Source: Daucus carota subsp. sativus (lineage: Eukaryota > Streptophyta > Magnoliopsida > Apiales > Apiaceae). Taken from it: 64,000 nucleotides of DNA. A program made the translations under genes and the position numbers. The notes beneath the pieces are model-generated. The model saw only the letters and a program-made list of their open reading frames with translations. It was not told where the DNA came from and did no database searches. The stretch covers positions 8,336,501 through 8,400,500 of the forward strand of contig NC_030387.2 in assembly GCF_001625215.2 (NCBI RefSeq). The letters are read 5' to 3'. Below, in pieces: positions 36,239-47,884 of the stretch (position 1 is its first letter; each line of letters begins with the position of its first letter).

Positions 36239-36620
36239 TTACAGCCCTTTAGTTGCTTCATAGAGGATAGGCTAGTGGACCTCTTTAAGTGAATTCATTT
36301 ACAGAATGAGGAAATAAAACAATGTCAGAAGACAGCACCTTTATCCTCATTCAACTAAGATGTGAGCAGGAACACATCAATACACATCGACATTAGATAT
36401 AAAGGTATATTCACGATCATTTTTGACAAGAGAAGTGTATGAGAGAACTTATCTGTTCTTAATGGATTTTCATAAATGTATTACAATGGCATTTATCAAT
36501 TTCCACCAGGTACGATTGAGCTATTACTCTATATAGTACCTAGCCAGACTCTATGTACATTTATAGAATTACAGGTCGGCTTTTTCTATCTGTACACCAT
36601 TTTTCTTGACTTCATTCAGA
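36239..36620. other. Shared 3' region of two convergent genes
   Basis: 382 bp separate the two stop codons, so the GDSL and RING transcripts must end here or overlap. Confidence 0.6.
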
Positions 36621-38582
36621 TCAAATTAGGTATTCATAGTTCATAAAGAAAAGCGAATCTGGTGTATCTTTAGGCAACTTGCTAATATACAGGTAGAACC
36701 GTCGTAAATCCTCCTTCAGAACTGTATCGGTTTCAACTACATCATCTCCACAAGTGAGAACCCATAAATCCCTCGACATGACTCTCTTTATGTTACCACG
36801 GCAAAAGGGGCATGCCTTTGATCTCGCGTTCCTGTGAATTAATAATGGAAAGGTAACAATCAAGTATCAAAAGTTGAAGAAATGTGCGCAGAGTTTGGGA
36901 TTAGGCATGCCTCAATGGTGGAAGAAATGCACAACAAAGACAAAGTTTAAGGAATTGTACCAATCACGATAGCAGTTAATGCACATGGCATGACAGCAAG
37001 TAGGCAAAACAATCTTCGCACAAGGCTCTAAGCAAATCCCGCATTCAGCTTCTCTCTCAAACTCTAGCTTTGATGAACTAATGCCACCATGCAGTCTCTC
37101 CTTGCTGATGATCTCTGTCCCAGGCTTCTCATCCCTTGTGATATCCATCTCCACCATATTATTGAGACCCAGAAGAGATGGCAATATAACAGCTACAATA
37201 ATATTTTTGAAAGGCAAAAAATAAGTATGACTTCCATGACCTCAATTAGAGTTCATTGATTATTACAGTCATGATATTATAAATAGAAATGATAAACACA
37301 CCATAGAAGTCATCAACAGTTGCCCTCCTACCACATGCAGATACAGTACGCCTTCCATCTGTGTATACCTGTAAGACGTGATACCTTCATTAGGAAAGCA
37401 GGACCAAAAATTAAAAACAAGATACAAGTAATGCATACTGTAGGAGAACATTTGTTCAATAGAAAATTTCGCATAATCCTTTATAAAATAAATAACATCA
37501 CGAAATGTAAGAATACTAATGTTTACTAATTAAAGACGTTTCTTTTCAAGAATCTCCTTTTCCCTCCATAAGTATCACTATAGATATTTCTCCTACCCTT
37601 ACACTGTTTTTAGGGTACAGAGCTCGATATATCAAATATAACACAATGGCAAACTGACCTTATACACGAGAATTTCGAAAAGATTTAAATATCTGGGAAG
37701 TAGACATGTGCAAGAAGAGTCGATCCACTGTAGCAGAAACAAAAAGAAAGGCGCCAAATCATTGTATACCAACTTCATTTGAAGACGAGCACCATCCTTT
37801 CCTCTTGGAACCGCAGCAGCCCTGAAATTTACCAGTATACCACAGTTACTGACCAGAAAAGAAAAAGCATCTACATTTAGCTATTTGTAGCCAAAGAGCT
37901 CCTACAGCAATTCACAAACTGAGATTCAGTTTCAAATCAATCTCAGAGTCTCTAGCTTGGTTGATTATCCACTCTCAACAATATTTGAATTACTTGTGTT
38001 CCTAACATTAAAATCCTGTATTTTCTTTTGACCAGAGTCCTATATACTTTACAACTCAAACATGTATATAATATCAAAATTCAGTCAGACATCAAGAAAG
38101 AAATACTAAATAATAACTAAATCCCTTTCCGTAGTTTCTAAAAATCTGACTTTGCTATTGAACTAATAGCTACAATCACAGAAAGATGAAACACTCCTAA
38201 TCTTCATTTTCTGTAATGAGAAAGATCAGTTACTTCCTCTTTTTTACAAAATAAACTCTTGATTTCCCACTTCAAGGATGCATTTAGTTTCTCCGCATTC
38301 ATCATCAATAAGAGAATTTGGATTTTTTATCATCACTTTCAACAATTAAAAAAACCAACTACGTCAAACTTAAAAAATTTAGTGCACTACTTGTAGAGAC
38401 ACACAAATACACAGCTCGGATTCGATACCAGTTCTACAATTAAACAAGTACTCCAATTGCAAATTAGTCCTAAAATGATTGCTTGAAGAAGCTTCAGTGA
38501 AAGGCAACTGGAAAAAATGATGCACAGAACTTATTTCCATGTCTAAAAAAATAATGCACAGAACTAATTTCCAACCCTCCCT

Positions 38583-38638
<56 letters not shown>

Positions 38639-38820
38639 TCTCCCCCCCCTCCCTCCCCATCCCTCTCCCTCTCTCTCCTTCTCTCTCCCGCCCTCCCTCT
38701 CTCTCACACACACAGACACAACAGAATGAAAACTTACAGAGCATTGGCATGCTGCACATCAGCCTCCAGGAGCTTAAAATAGTCATCATAAGAACCTCTC
38801 CCAACTGGGTAATACACCAT
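36621..38820 (-). CDS. RING-type E3 ubiquitin ligase, AIRP2-like
   Basis: Exons: 38820-38738, 37821-37659, 37368-37302, 37192-36961 and 36831-36621; every junction is GT..AG and phase-consistent, 251 aa. The N-terminal region (DDYFKLLEADVQHANAL, LQMKLVYNDLAPFFLFLLQW, DDFYAVILPSLLGL) matches the plant AIRP2 family. The C3HC4 RING is CGIC..(11)..CCHAMCINC..CPFC and is split between exons 4 and 5 after the Asp of YRDW. The C-terminus (VMSRDLWVLTCGDDVVE, ..YISKLPKDTPD) is also family-typical. AIRP2 ligases are cytosolic and promote abscisic-acid and drought responses. All zinc ligands are present, so activity is expected. Confidence 0.93.
38575..38710. repeat. Polypyrimidine microsatellite in RING gene intron 1
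   Basis: A (CT)n/(CCCT)n run on the plus strand (GA-rich on the transcribed strand) covers about 130 bp. It ends about 28 bp from the exon 1 splice donor. A second (CT) run lies just upstream of the start codon (38825-38844). Confidence 0.95.
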
Positions 38821-38844
38821 ATCCATCTCTCTCTCTCTCTCTCT

Positions 38845-39903
38845 GTTTGATCAGTTGACACAAGAAGATGAACTAAAAAAGGTCTTAGCTTTAGCTTGCT
38901 TTCACCACAAAAAACCAAGAAAGATTCAAGAAAACTAGAAAGAAGTTATTTTGCTTTTTTTCCTCTTTGGACACCAACAGGCAACAGGGGGTTGAAGTAG
39001 GGACACTTTGAGTTTTCTGGGTCAGATGATAGCTTAATCAAATGCTATCTAACAAATTTATGGTGGGCAGTTCTCTCATCCGTGTTCTTACCTTCTTATA
39101 AAATAAAATATTTTGGCTGTCATCTCAATCATCACAATCCATTATTTTTAAAAAAATTATATAAAATTAGGAACGATTATTAATATAAATATCTTCTATG
39201 ACATTATTAATTTTAATTAAGGAATCTATATAATTGATAAAAAATTAATCTAATATTTAATAGTTCATAAAACAAAAAGGGTTCAATCCGTGAGATTCAT
39301 TTGTCTTATTTGATTTTTTTTCTAAAAAAATGTAAATATTATAAAATACTGCTATTTATTTTGAGGTTGAGTTTCAAAAATTAAACAAATATAATTTTTG
39401 TTATATGATTAAAGTATTGTTTACTCACTTTATAGAAAGGGAAGCCTACTTTCACTTTCGGTCATGATTAATGAGTCCGATTAATAGAGATTATAAACTC
39501 AAATTTCTCTCAATATATAATTAATGATTCAATTTCTAAAAAGGAGAATTGTGTATTGAATGATAACTCCGACAATAATCATTATTTGCATTTTCTATTG
39601 TTATTATAGTATTAAATTCAAAAATTTATCAATAAAAAAATAATAGTAAAAGTGCACAAAAAATGAGAGGTGAATATTTAATCATTAAAAATCAAATTTT
39701 GAATGCATTAGCCATTATATATTTATGGATAATAAAAAAAAGATTTTTAATTTTAGAAATATATCAAAATAAATTTTTACAAGATATTGTTCAAAATTAT
39801 AATTAAAAATATCCGCACATTTCATTCTCATTGCCCATTTTCGTCAATCGTTACCATCTATCGTCCGAACATATTTCGTCTTTGATGGTTACAATGAATG
39901 ATA
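38845..39903. other. Gene-free AT-rich region
   Basis: The RING gene promoter should lie near 38.85-39.0 kb. Beyond that it is AT-rich with no recognised feature. Confidence 0.5.
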
Positions 39904-40335
39904 CTCCCTCCTCCCCTCCATTTCTTTACACTTTTCTTTTTGGGGTGTCCTATCTAATTCTTTACATTTCAAAACTTATCCAAAATAGTCAATGGGTCCC
40001 ACCACTTCTTCACTTTTCTTTCCTTTTCACACTACTTTTACTCCACTATCTTCTTTTTATCCGTCCCCTCCATTTCTTTACACTAACCTTTTTGGGGTGT
40101 ACCATCTAATTCTTTACATTTCAAAACTTACCCAAAATAGTCAATGGGTCCCACCACTTCTTCACTTTTCTTTCCTTTTCACACTACTTTTACTCCGCTA
40201 TCTTCTTTTTATACATTAAAAATCAATGGGTCCCACCACTTCACCCACTTTTCCTTCTCGTTTCCACTATTTTATACATAATTCTTAACCTCCGTGCCCA
40301 ACCCAAACGATAAGAAATGGGAGGGACGGAGGGAG
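39904..40335. mobile_element. Stowaway-like MITE with internal tandem duplication
   Basis: It starts CTCCCTCCTCCCC and ends GGGAGGGACGGAGGGAG within TA duplications (39902-39903, 40336-40337). The interior holds two copies of a segment of about 155 bp (TCCATTTCTTTACAC..., then GGGTCCCACCACTTCTTCAC) and a third partial copy. Confidence 0.85.
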
Positions 40336-40337
40336 TA

Positions 40338-40712
40338 TTAGTTTGTAGGTAGTAGTTGGTCTACTTTTTCGATCAACCAGAAAGCATCATTTTTAATCAT
40401 GATTAAACGATGATTATGATTGTTAATCAGGGCTTAAAGCTATGGCGATTAAATATATTATGTTGTATCAAGATTGAATTTTTCATAAACCTGGGCGGGT
40501 AGTTTAAAGTAGCAATCGAATGATTCTTTTTGTATTTTTGTGTAATATAATATCACAACATGACATTATTTTTTGTTTCTAGTCGATATATTGTACACTT
40601 TGAAAGCGATTCCGAGATACCGCAGATTCTCAAGTATTCATGTAGAGCCGTTCAGTTGGATGGTTGGTGGTGGCTACATGCAACAAGTCAAAAGTAGGGA
40701 TGAGTTGATTAA
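40338..40712. other. Gene-free spacer
   Basis: AT-rich, nothing recognised apart from a short imperfect palindrome around TTAATCATGATTAA near 40393. Confidence 0.45.
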
Positions 40713-41257
40713 GTGGTCGTTTGGTTGACAGAGAGTTAGTCAGGTATTTAAAATACCTAGGAAGTGATTATCTATCCAGTTGTTTGGTATACCAAAAACA
40801 CCAGCAGTCCAACTCACCGGGAAGTTCCAATACCTCTAAAACCTAGGAAGTAATTTACCCAATCCCCCTCGGTGACTCACACTTCCGATAGATCTAATTT
40901 ATGTGTATTATATGATTGAAAATACATACACCACTAAATTATATATTGGTACATATAATAATAATAAAAATAATTAGTTAAATTTAAAAAAATATAAATA
41001 TTAATAATATCATCATCATCATCATCATCATTATATTTAACTCAAAATATTATTGTTGAATTATATTTCTTCATTAAGAGTATAAAATATATTCTTTGTA
41101 TTTAATAAAAAAATATTGAGAAAATACGTATTGATAATATTTTTTTGTCAAAATTTTAAAAGTGTAAAAATCTAATATATAGTCTCAAAATACGTTTGAA
41201 TAATTAATTAGTTTAACAATTTTATATAAAAAAATAAAAAAAATCTTTTAATTATAT

Positions 41258-42198
41258 TGTTGTGAGAGGAATTGATACAACACCCCCAGAACCGTGTAGC
41301 ACAATTATAGGGATATCTGTTACAACTACGAAATTCACGGCTAGCTCTTAGGGGCTGCCGTTGACGTAAACTAACAAAACAAATGAGAAACAAGTGTGTT
41401 TAAGGGCTGAGCTTGCAAAGAACCAAACAACGAGGCCGGAATTATGGAATTCCGTCCTGCTATTGCCCGGAAATATCTATCACAAAGGTTACACGTGCCT
41501 CTCTTTAGAGTGTAGAACTCGTGAATATGATTCTCCTCCCTTTGCAAGGTGCCTACATACCCTATATTTATAGGGATCAAGCCCATGTAGTTCTTGATTT
41601 AGGACTCTGAAGAGATAAGCTCTTATCCCCTCTAGTTTAGGATAAAACAGCCTTCTTTCAGTAGTTATCCAGAGGTATCCCACTCCAAGTAGGTCACTTG
41701 AAGCCTTCATTTTGCATAATTATCCGAATATATGTGAATTATCTTCCCCAATTATAATTATCTCCATAATGCACGTATTTATCCCTTAATTCGTAGATAA
41801 ATAATAGCTGATACACTCCCAATATGTCTCCAATTCGCCCTCCTAGAAACAAGGAAGAAGAGTCCTGCTTGGAGTCTGCCTGCCATTCTGCCCAGGCGGC
41901 GGAAGCCCTGCCAGCGGCATCCCCTAACTACAGCCCCGTAACTGCAAGCCAGGATGCACTTAGCGGTAACCCCTAGCAGCGGTAACCCCTAAAGCGCCTT
42001 CAGGTGCAACCCCATTCTGATGGCAGCCTTCACTATGTTTCCAGTGTAAGTCCATACACCTTCTTGTACACCTTCAATGATCCACCCAGCCATGGTGAAG
42101 CCCATTATTCATAACCAAATGATTCCAATAAGCCTAGGTGAAGCCCAAATAATACGATGGGCTGTAAAATAGGCCCAGGGAGATTTTATGGCACAACA
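41258..42198 (-). repeat. 3' LTR (left)
   Basis: 941 bp, begins TGTTGTGAGAGG and ends GGCACAACA on the plus strand. It appears identical to 54093-55033. Confidence 0.97.
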
Positions 42199-42240
42199 AC
42201 TACCCCCCGGTTCCTTGAAGTATTAAATACGAGAGGAACC
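42199..42240 (-). promoter_or_regulatory. Polypurine tract plus stem-loop at the 3' LTR
   Basis: On the element strand CGGGGGGTAGT directly abuts the 3' LTR and should prime plus-strand DNA synthesis. Next to it 42209-42240 folds as GGTTCCT/AGGAACC with an inner GTATT/AATAC helix. Confidence 0.8.
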
Positions 42241-42751
42241 TAAGAACGGTAACCCTCAATCATCCAGCTGCAAGCCCTTAAATTATGTCAGAAATTAATC
42301 GTAAATTATTTCTAAGCTTACGTGGGCGTAGCCCGATGTAAGAAACAAGAAATAATTCAGACGTAATTCCCACACATAATTATAAAACCAATTATATTAA
42401 TTCAGTACAACCGCCACAAGCCTTGAATATTTATTTCCAAGATAATGAAAACTATTTTCCACAAATATATCCGAGCTTCCATAATTTTTATTCCACCTTT
42501 CTAGCTTCCCGCGTATGCCATGTCAGTTTATGATAAGGCTGATCCCAATTATTTAGGGGTTTAATTTGAATTCAAATTAATTTAAAACCCAACTGAACTC
42601 CTAATAATGCGGCTAGTTGTAGAGTTCCAGCTAAACTCTCCCTCTTCACCTGCCTAGCCTCTCCTCGGGAAGCCGTGCATCATCAAGGCTATCTTCACGC
42701 CTTTCCAATCCAATCGTGCCACCTGGCGCGTGTGTCTCCCACTTACCACTA

Positions 42752-42759
42752 CTATAAAT
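42752..42759 (+). promoter_or_regulatory. TATA box of the antisense gene
   Basis: CTATAAAT in ACCACTACTATAAATTCATG. A transcript starting about 30 bp downstream would have a leader ending at splice donor AAAG|GTATGT (42904/42905), joined to acceptor TATTGTAG (43708) one base before the ATG. Confidence 0.6.
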
Positions 42760-43708
42760 TCATGCCTCCGAAGCCTTGTTTCACTTTTTACTTTTAACTC
42801 TCACGTCTTCACTCTCCCACTTCTCACACTCGAAGCATCCCAGGCGCAGAGCTACTTCGTTTTTCCGGCGTTCTCTTCGGCTTTTCTTCTACTTCCGACC
42901 AAAGGTATGTTCCTTGACCTCCGGCTTTCCTTTTCATTACATTCATCCATGTTTGTGGCTAAATGCTTGTGTGATCCATGCCTATTTATCTCTTCTCTGC
43001 TTTTCAATTGCTCACCTTGGTATGCGTGCACACACCCACATTTGCCTTGCTTGATGTTATTATGCCCGATTGAACTGCTAATTTGCCCTGCATGCCAGTT
43101 ATAGTTAAACATGTACACTCGTTTTCTGAATGCACACACACCACACGCTTTGATTTGGCCCTGATTATGGTATGTGTATCCCGTGACCTGACTGCCACTC
43201 TCGGCGTTGCTGTGACACCTTGTCGATTCGTAGCCCCAATTACGATTTTAGGCCATAAACCCTAGGTTCCCAATCAGCCTCCAGAAGAAACCCCTCTTTT
43301 GCGATCGAAACCCCTCTGTGTGTCTTTATCTGCCTTGGATGCTTTATTGTGTGATTTGCTGCGTTGTACTTGCTTAGATTGTAGCCTAGGGTAATTATTG
43401 GATGTTGACTGTTGCGGTTGGGGTTAGGGTTAAGATCAGGCTTCCCGCTCTGGGTCCCTTGTCAGGCTTCCCGGAGAAGACGAACCGTCCTCCGTGGCTT
43501 GTGCTGCTTCCTATGAGGGATGTAGCTTCCATACACCTTGTTGGGCTCCAACTGAAGCCTTTTCACTCCCCCTTCACACTCGTAGGGCTCCACCCAGGCA
43601 GCCCAGCCTTCCGCAAACCCTTCCTCCTTCTCCCTTTCTGTTTTTCTTTCTCTCAACCTCCCCTCATCTTGCTGTGTCCTTTCGTTAACCCGTCCTTTCC
43701 TATTGTAG

Positions 43709-46048
43709 ATGTCTCAAGGATCCATGTCCTCACACTCTTCTCAGTCTGCCACCAGCAAGGCTCCCGTTGTTGCGGTTGACACGGGATCCTCCTTTAGCCA
43801 GGACCTTCAACCTGCCCGGCCCAGCTTAGGGGTTAGCTCCAGGACCCGCTCCAGGCGCAATTTGGTGGTGAAGGAGCTCAACTGGACCACCTCTGAGTCC
43901 AGTAAGGCGGATGGGACCTCGGGCCTCCCGCTGGACCCCGCTGCTGAAGCCCTCGAGGGGAGCCCCGAGGAGGCTGAACGGGAGGCTGAGGCTTCCGTGG
44001 AGGTGATCGAGCCTCCAGCTGTAGTCCTGGCCTGCGAGCATATGGACTCTATCATGACTCCCGTTCGGCTGCAGTCCCTATTGGAGTCCTGCAATCCTGG
44101 CTGCACCTTGGGGATCCCGAAGCCAGGAGAGAGGTGTCACCGCTTTGACACCCTCAAGCCAGGCACTGGCTACCCCAAAGCCGTGCTTTCCGCCCAGTTC
44201 TTCAGGCTGGGTTTGTCTCTCCCCCTCCATCCTTTCATCCTGGAGGTCTTGGACTTCTATGAGGTCTCCCCCATGCAGCTCACCCCCAACTCCTACCGCA
44301 TGGCGGTCTGCCTCTACATCCTCTATGACATCCACCATGGGGTGAGGATGTCTGCTTTGGAGTTGGGCTGGTTCTTCCAGCTGAAACTTACTGGCAGGAC
44401 CCCAGGGTTCTTCTACCTCACTGCCTGGAACACCCACCACAAGAAGGGCATCAAGGGCAACCGCCAGTCGATGTCGGACTGGCAGAAGCTCTTCCTTTAC
44501 TGCTATGACTGCCCAGTCTACAGGAAGGACTTCAATCTCTCCCCCAGTAAGCCAGCTTTTCCTTAATCCATTGTCCAGTTTAGTCCTTTAGGGTTCCCGT
44601 TTAGTTTCCTTATGCTTGTATTTGTTGTAGACATGCCAGTGCAGACTCCTCTGGCGGGAGAGTCCCTTGAGAGGGCCAAGCATGTGTTGGGGCTATCCAC
44701 CGGGCTAGGTGATGGCTCCAGCCTGCTTACTCCAGAAAATCTGGAGAGGCTCGGCTTTTCCACTACGGTGGTAAATGCATCCCCCGTTGACGAGGGGGGT
44801 GCAGATGTGGAGGCGACGGGAAGCCCAGGTTTCCTCTTAGCTTGCATCTTACATGATATTTGCTTTATAAATTCCCTTCCTGCATGATTTATGATTTTTG
44901 TGCTATCTGCTATGCTTGTATCTCCCCATATTTCCGCATATGTTTGAATATTATCTAATTGTTTCTCCTTGTTTCTTTCCACAGATATGGCGGCCAACAT
45001 CCCCCGGTTCGTTAAGCGCTCCACCAAGTATGAGGACCTCTTTGGAGAGGCCTCCGGTTCACAGACTCCCCTTTCCGCCAAGCCACTCTCCCAGCTTCCC
45101 GCTCCTTCCCTTGACCAGAAGAAGGCTTCTTCTGGGAGCCGCAAGAGGGAAATCTCCAGAGCTGGGGAGGCAGGGTCTTCAGCTGAAGGCCGTTCCAAGA
45201 AGCCCAAGGTGGCCTTGGCGCGTAGCTCTCCGGCCCCCTCCTCTTCTCAGAAGACTCAGCTCTTCCACCGGATGCTCTCCGATCAGATCCCTGAGGCCAC
45301 CATCCGGGAGTGGGATAGACTCTCCATTGCTGAGGCCACCCGAGACAAAATGGTGGCCAATGCCAAGAGCCTGTTCCTCGACCTAAAGATGGGGGAGCAC
45401 GTCGCCGATACCGCCCGGGTGAACGAGACTATGAGGGCGGACCTGAAGCAGGTCAGGGCTGATCTGGCTTCTGCTGTCAAAGAGAGGGACGCCTTCCGGA
45501 AGGCCAACCTCAAGTTCAAAGAGGCGGAGGGCGAAGCTCGGCGGCTGAAGGAAAAGGAGGACCTGGTGAAGAGGGGGCTAGAGGAGGAGGTTGATGGCCT
45601 CCGTAGGCAGGTCAAGGAGCTGGAGTTGCAGGTGAAGGGTCTTCAGGATGCGGCCGCCGCTACCAAAGCGGGCAGGAAAGACCGGGAGGCTACCATCTTC
45701 GAGGCTGGGGTAGCAGCAGGCATCAAGGACTGCGTTAAGTCGGCCTACAGGTTCTTTCCTGAGAATGACTGGGCGAGGCTGGGACCCGATGCTGCGGTTG
45801 CCCTGGAGGAGGCGAAGGCCGAGGATGAGGCCGGCATAGATAAGGCCCTGGCTGCTTCTCAGGGTCTTTCTGGCGACGGCGGCGACAAAGGGGTAACGGC
45901 TGAAGACGAGCCAAAGCCCGCAGAGCTGGTTTCTGCGGGTCTTGTGGTGACGCCCCCGGAAGGGGTTCCGGTCGTTGCCCCTGCGGTAGCCTCGCAGGAT
46001 CCCCCCGCTGTTGATGAGAAGGACTCCTCCTCCCCTGCTGCTCTTTGA
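43709..46048 (+). CDS. Antisense gene of the Tat retrotransposon (putative gypsy-type transposon protein)
   Basis: Coding exons 43709-44546, 44631-44828 and 44985-46048, all GT..AG and in phase, 699 aa. A 5'-UTR intron (42905-43708) ends right at the ATG. After a Ser-rich start, residues about 125-275 carry RLGLSLPLHPFILEVLDFYE, LTPNSYRMAVCLYILYDIHH, FFQLK, GFFYLTAWNT and SDWQKLFLYC. This is the pattern of the plant domain named putative gypsy-type transposon (Transposase_28-like), common in antisense genes of Tat elements. Exon 3 has a basic RKREISR..RSKKPK signal and a long charged coiled coil (DLKQVRADLASAVKERDAF and after). It ends in an acidic Pro/Ala tail. It runs opposite to Gag-Pol. 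Its function is not established. Confidence 0.8.
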
Positions 46049-46735
46049 CCTCCTCTCCCCCTGTTTTAATCAACCTTTTTAATTACGAATATTTTTGCTT
46101 GGCGCTTGTCGTCATGAATTGTTATTTTGATGAGGGTGCGGACTCCTCCGAAAGTCTCGCAAGATATTTTGATGCTACAAGGGCCTCCCTCTGTTGGTGT
46201 AGGGAGGAATTTCCCTTGTAGTTTATTTCGTATGTAATTGCTTTTACATCTTCATTCCTTGCCTTATATGCCTTTCTTGTATTTCCTTGAGTATTATTGT
46301 GTTGGTCGCCTAACTTTCCCATGCAGGTAGAAAGAATGAATGTAGGGGATACCCTTGTACTGAGAGTGTACACATTGTCCACCTTCTGGGGGTTGCGACC
46401 CTTGGGGCCTTGTTCTTCAAGGTTGTTTCCTTCTTTGCGAATGTATGTTAATGTATGTATTGATTCACCAATAGCGTACACAAAAGCACTTGATTTTTCC
46501 TTGTAATACTCCGTTCAAGCATAGTTGAATCCGATCTCACATGTGTGAGAATCCAGGAACACCCTTGGGCTTAAGCTCCAAAATGACCCCTAGGTGTAAG
46601 CCTTTAAAGTAGTCTCCAAGTGTAGGTTTCGAGGTAGTCTTATAACGTAGGCCTTGTAATAATTCCTCCAAATAAGTTCTGAAGTAATTCCACCAAGTTA
46701 GCCTTGTAATAACGTCACCAAGCGAGCCTTATGAG
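46049..46735. other. 3' flank of the antisense gene inside the retrotransposon
   Basis: The antisense transcript's 3' UTR and terminator should fall here. Degenerate AAGCCTTG words near the right side grade into the 50-bp array. Confidence 0.5.
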
Positions 46736-47412
46736 CCTGGATAGGCTTTAAACTTGAAAGCCTGAAAAGCTTTAGCGTTGAAAGCCTTGATAGGCTTGAA
46801 ACCTTGAAAGCTTGAAAAGCTTTTGCCTTGAAAGCCTTGATAGGCTTGAAACCTTGAAAGCTTGAAAAGCTTTAGCCTTGAAAGCCTTGATAGGCTTGAA
46901 ACCTTGAAAGCTTGAAAAGCTTTAGCCTTGAAAGCCTTGATAGGCTTGAAACCTTGAAAGCTTGAAAAGCTTTAGCCTTGAAAGCCTTGATAGGCTTGAA
47001 ACCTTGAAAGCTTGAAAAGCTTTAGCCTTGAAAGCCTTGATAGGCTTGAAACCTTGAAAGCTTGAAAAGCTTTAGCCTTGAAAGCCTTGATAGGCTTGAA
47101 ACCTTGAAAGCTTGAAAAGCTTTAGCCTTGAAAGCCTTGATAGGCTTGAAACCTTGAAAGCTTGAAAAGCTTTAGCCTTGAAAGCCTTGATAGGCTTGAA
47201 ACCTTGAAAGCTTGAAAAGCTTTAGCCTTGAAAGCCTTGATAGGCTTGAAACCTTGAAAGCTTGAAAAGCTTTAGCCTTGAAAGCCTTGATAGGCTTGAA
47301 ACCTTGAAAGCTTGAAAAGCTTTAGCCTTGAAAGCCTTGATAGGCTTGAAACCTTGAAAGCTTGAAAAGCTTTAGCCTTGAAAGCCTTGATAGGCTTGAA
47401 ACCTTGAAAGCT
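46736..47412. repeat. 50-bp tandem array, about 13 copies
   Basis: Head-to-tail 50-mers, nearly identical in the middle and diverging at the left edge. Each unit holds two perfect hairpins: AAGCCT-TGAT-AGGCTT and AAAGCTT-GAA-AAGCTTT. The array lies between Gag-Pol and the antisense gene. Confidence 0.97.
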
Positions 47413-47534
47413 TTCCTTCCCACCGGTGTAGCCAAGTTATCAAGTTGTGTTTACGAGTTTTAGTGTATTTAGCATTTTCGATTTCCAAATTTACTATAAC
47501 TTCAAGCCGAATGAATAATGTTAATGATACGCCT

Positions 47535-47580
47535 ACTACCCCCCGAGTTCTTTAGCATAATTTTAATTATGGTGGAGAAC
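47535..47580 (-). promoter_or_regulatory. Internal PPT-like module with stem-loop
   Basis: ACTACCCCCCG (47535-47545) is identical to the word next to the 3' LTR. It is followed by a stem GTTCT/AGAAC with inner CATAAT/ATTATG (47547-47580), the same architecture as at 42209-42240 with different bases in the inner helix. Confidence 0.65.
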
Positions 47581-47745
47581 TAGATGCAATTGAAGCCCTA
47601 AATAATTTTTAAAGCATACATGAAGTATTCAATTAACAATCATGGTAAGCAAGCATACACAACATTTTCATAACGGAAAGCTGCGAAATTTTATTGAATC
47701 ACATGGTAAAAATTGACATAGCATAATATTGGGGGGTGTAACGAC

Positions 47746-47756
47746 ACTACCCCCCG
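47746..47756 (-). promoter_or_regulatory. Third PPT-like copy
   Basis: A further exact ACTACCCCCCG, about 130 bp beyond the Gag-Pol stop codon in element direction. No clear stem-loop follows it. An oppositely oriented GGGGGGTG run lies at 47731. Confidence 0.55.
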
Positions 47757-47884
47757 AGCATCCTAGCAAATAAAGCAAATAGTAGCCTGATAATTTCCCT
47801 AAAAGCATAGCGATTACAACTAATAAATCGCCTTTATTTCCTGACCCTTAAGCCGAAGCCTACAGAAATACTACCCGGGTGAAG

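Noticed and set aside
38379-38918. 179-codon minus-strand open frame over the CT repeat
   Set aside because: It reads through the microsatellite and the out-of-frame first exon of the RING gene; the spliced AIRP2-like frame explains the exon.
44563-45207. 214-codon minus-strand open frame inside the retrotransposon
   Set aside because: It overlaps the antisense gene and one of its introns, lacks recognisable domains, and is best explained as a shadow in GC-rich coding DNA.
46736-47412. CRISPR-like regular repeat array
   Set aside because: The units are directly adjacent 50-mers without unique spacers, inside a eukaryotic retrotransposon.
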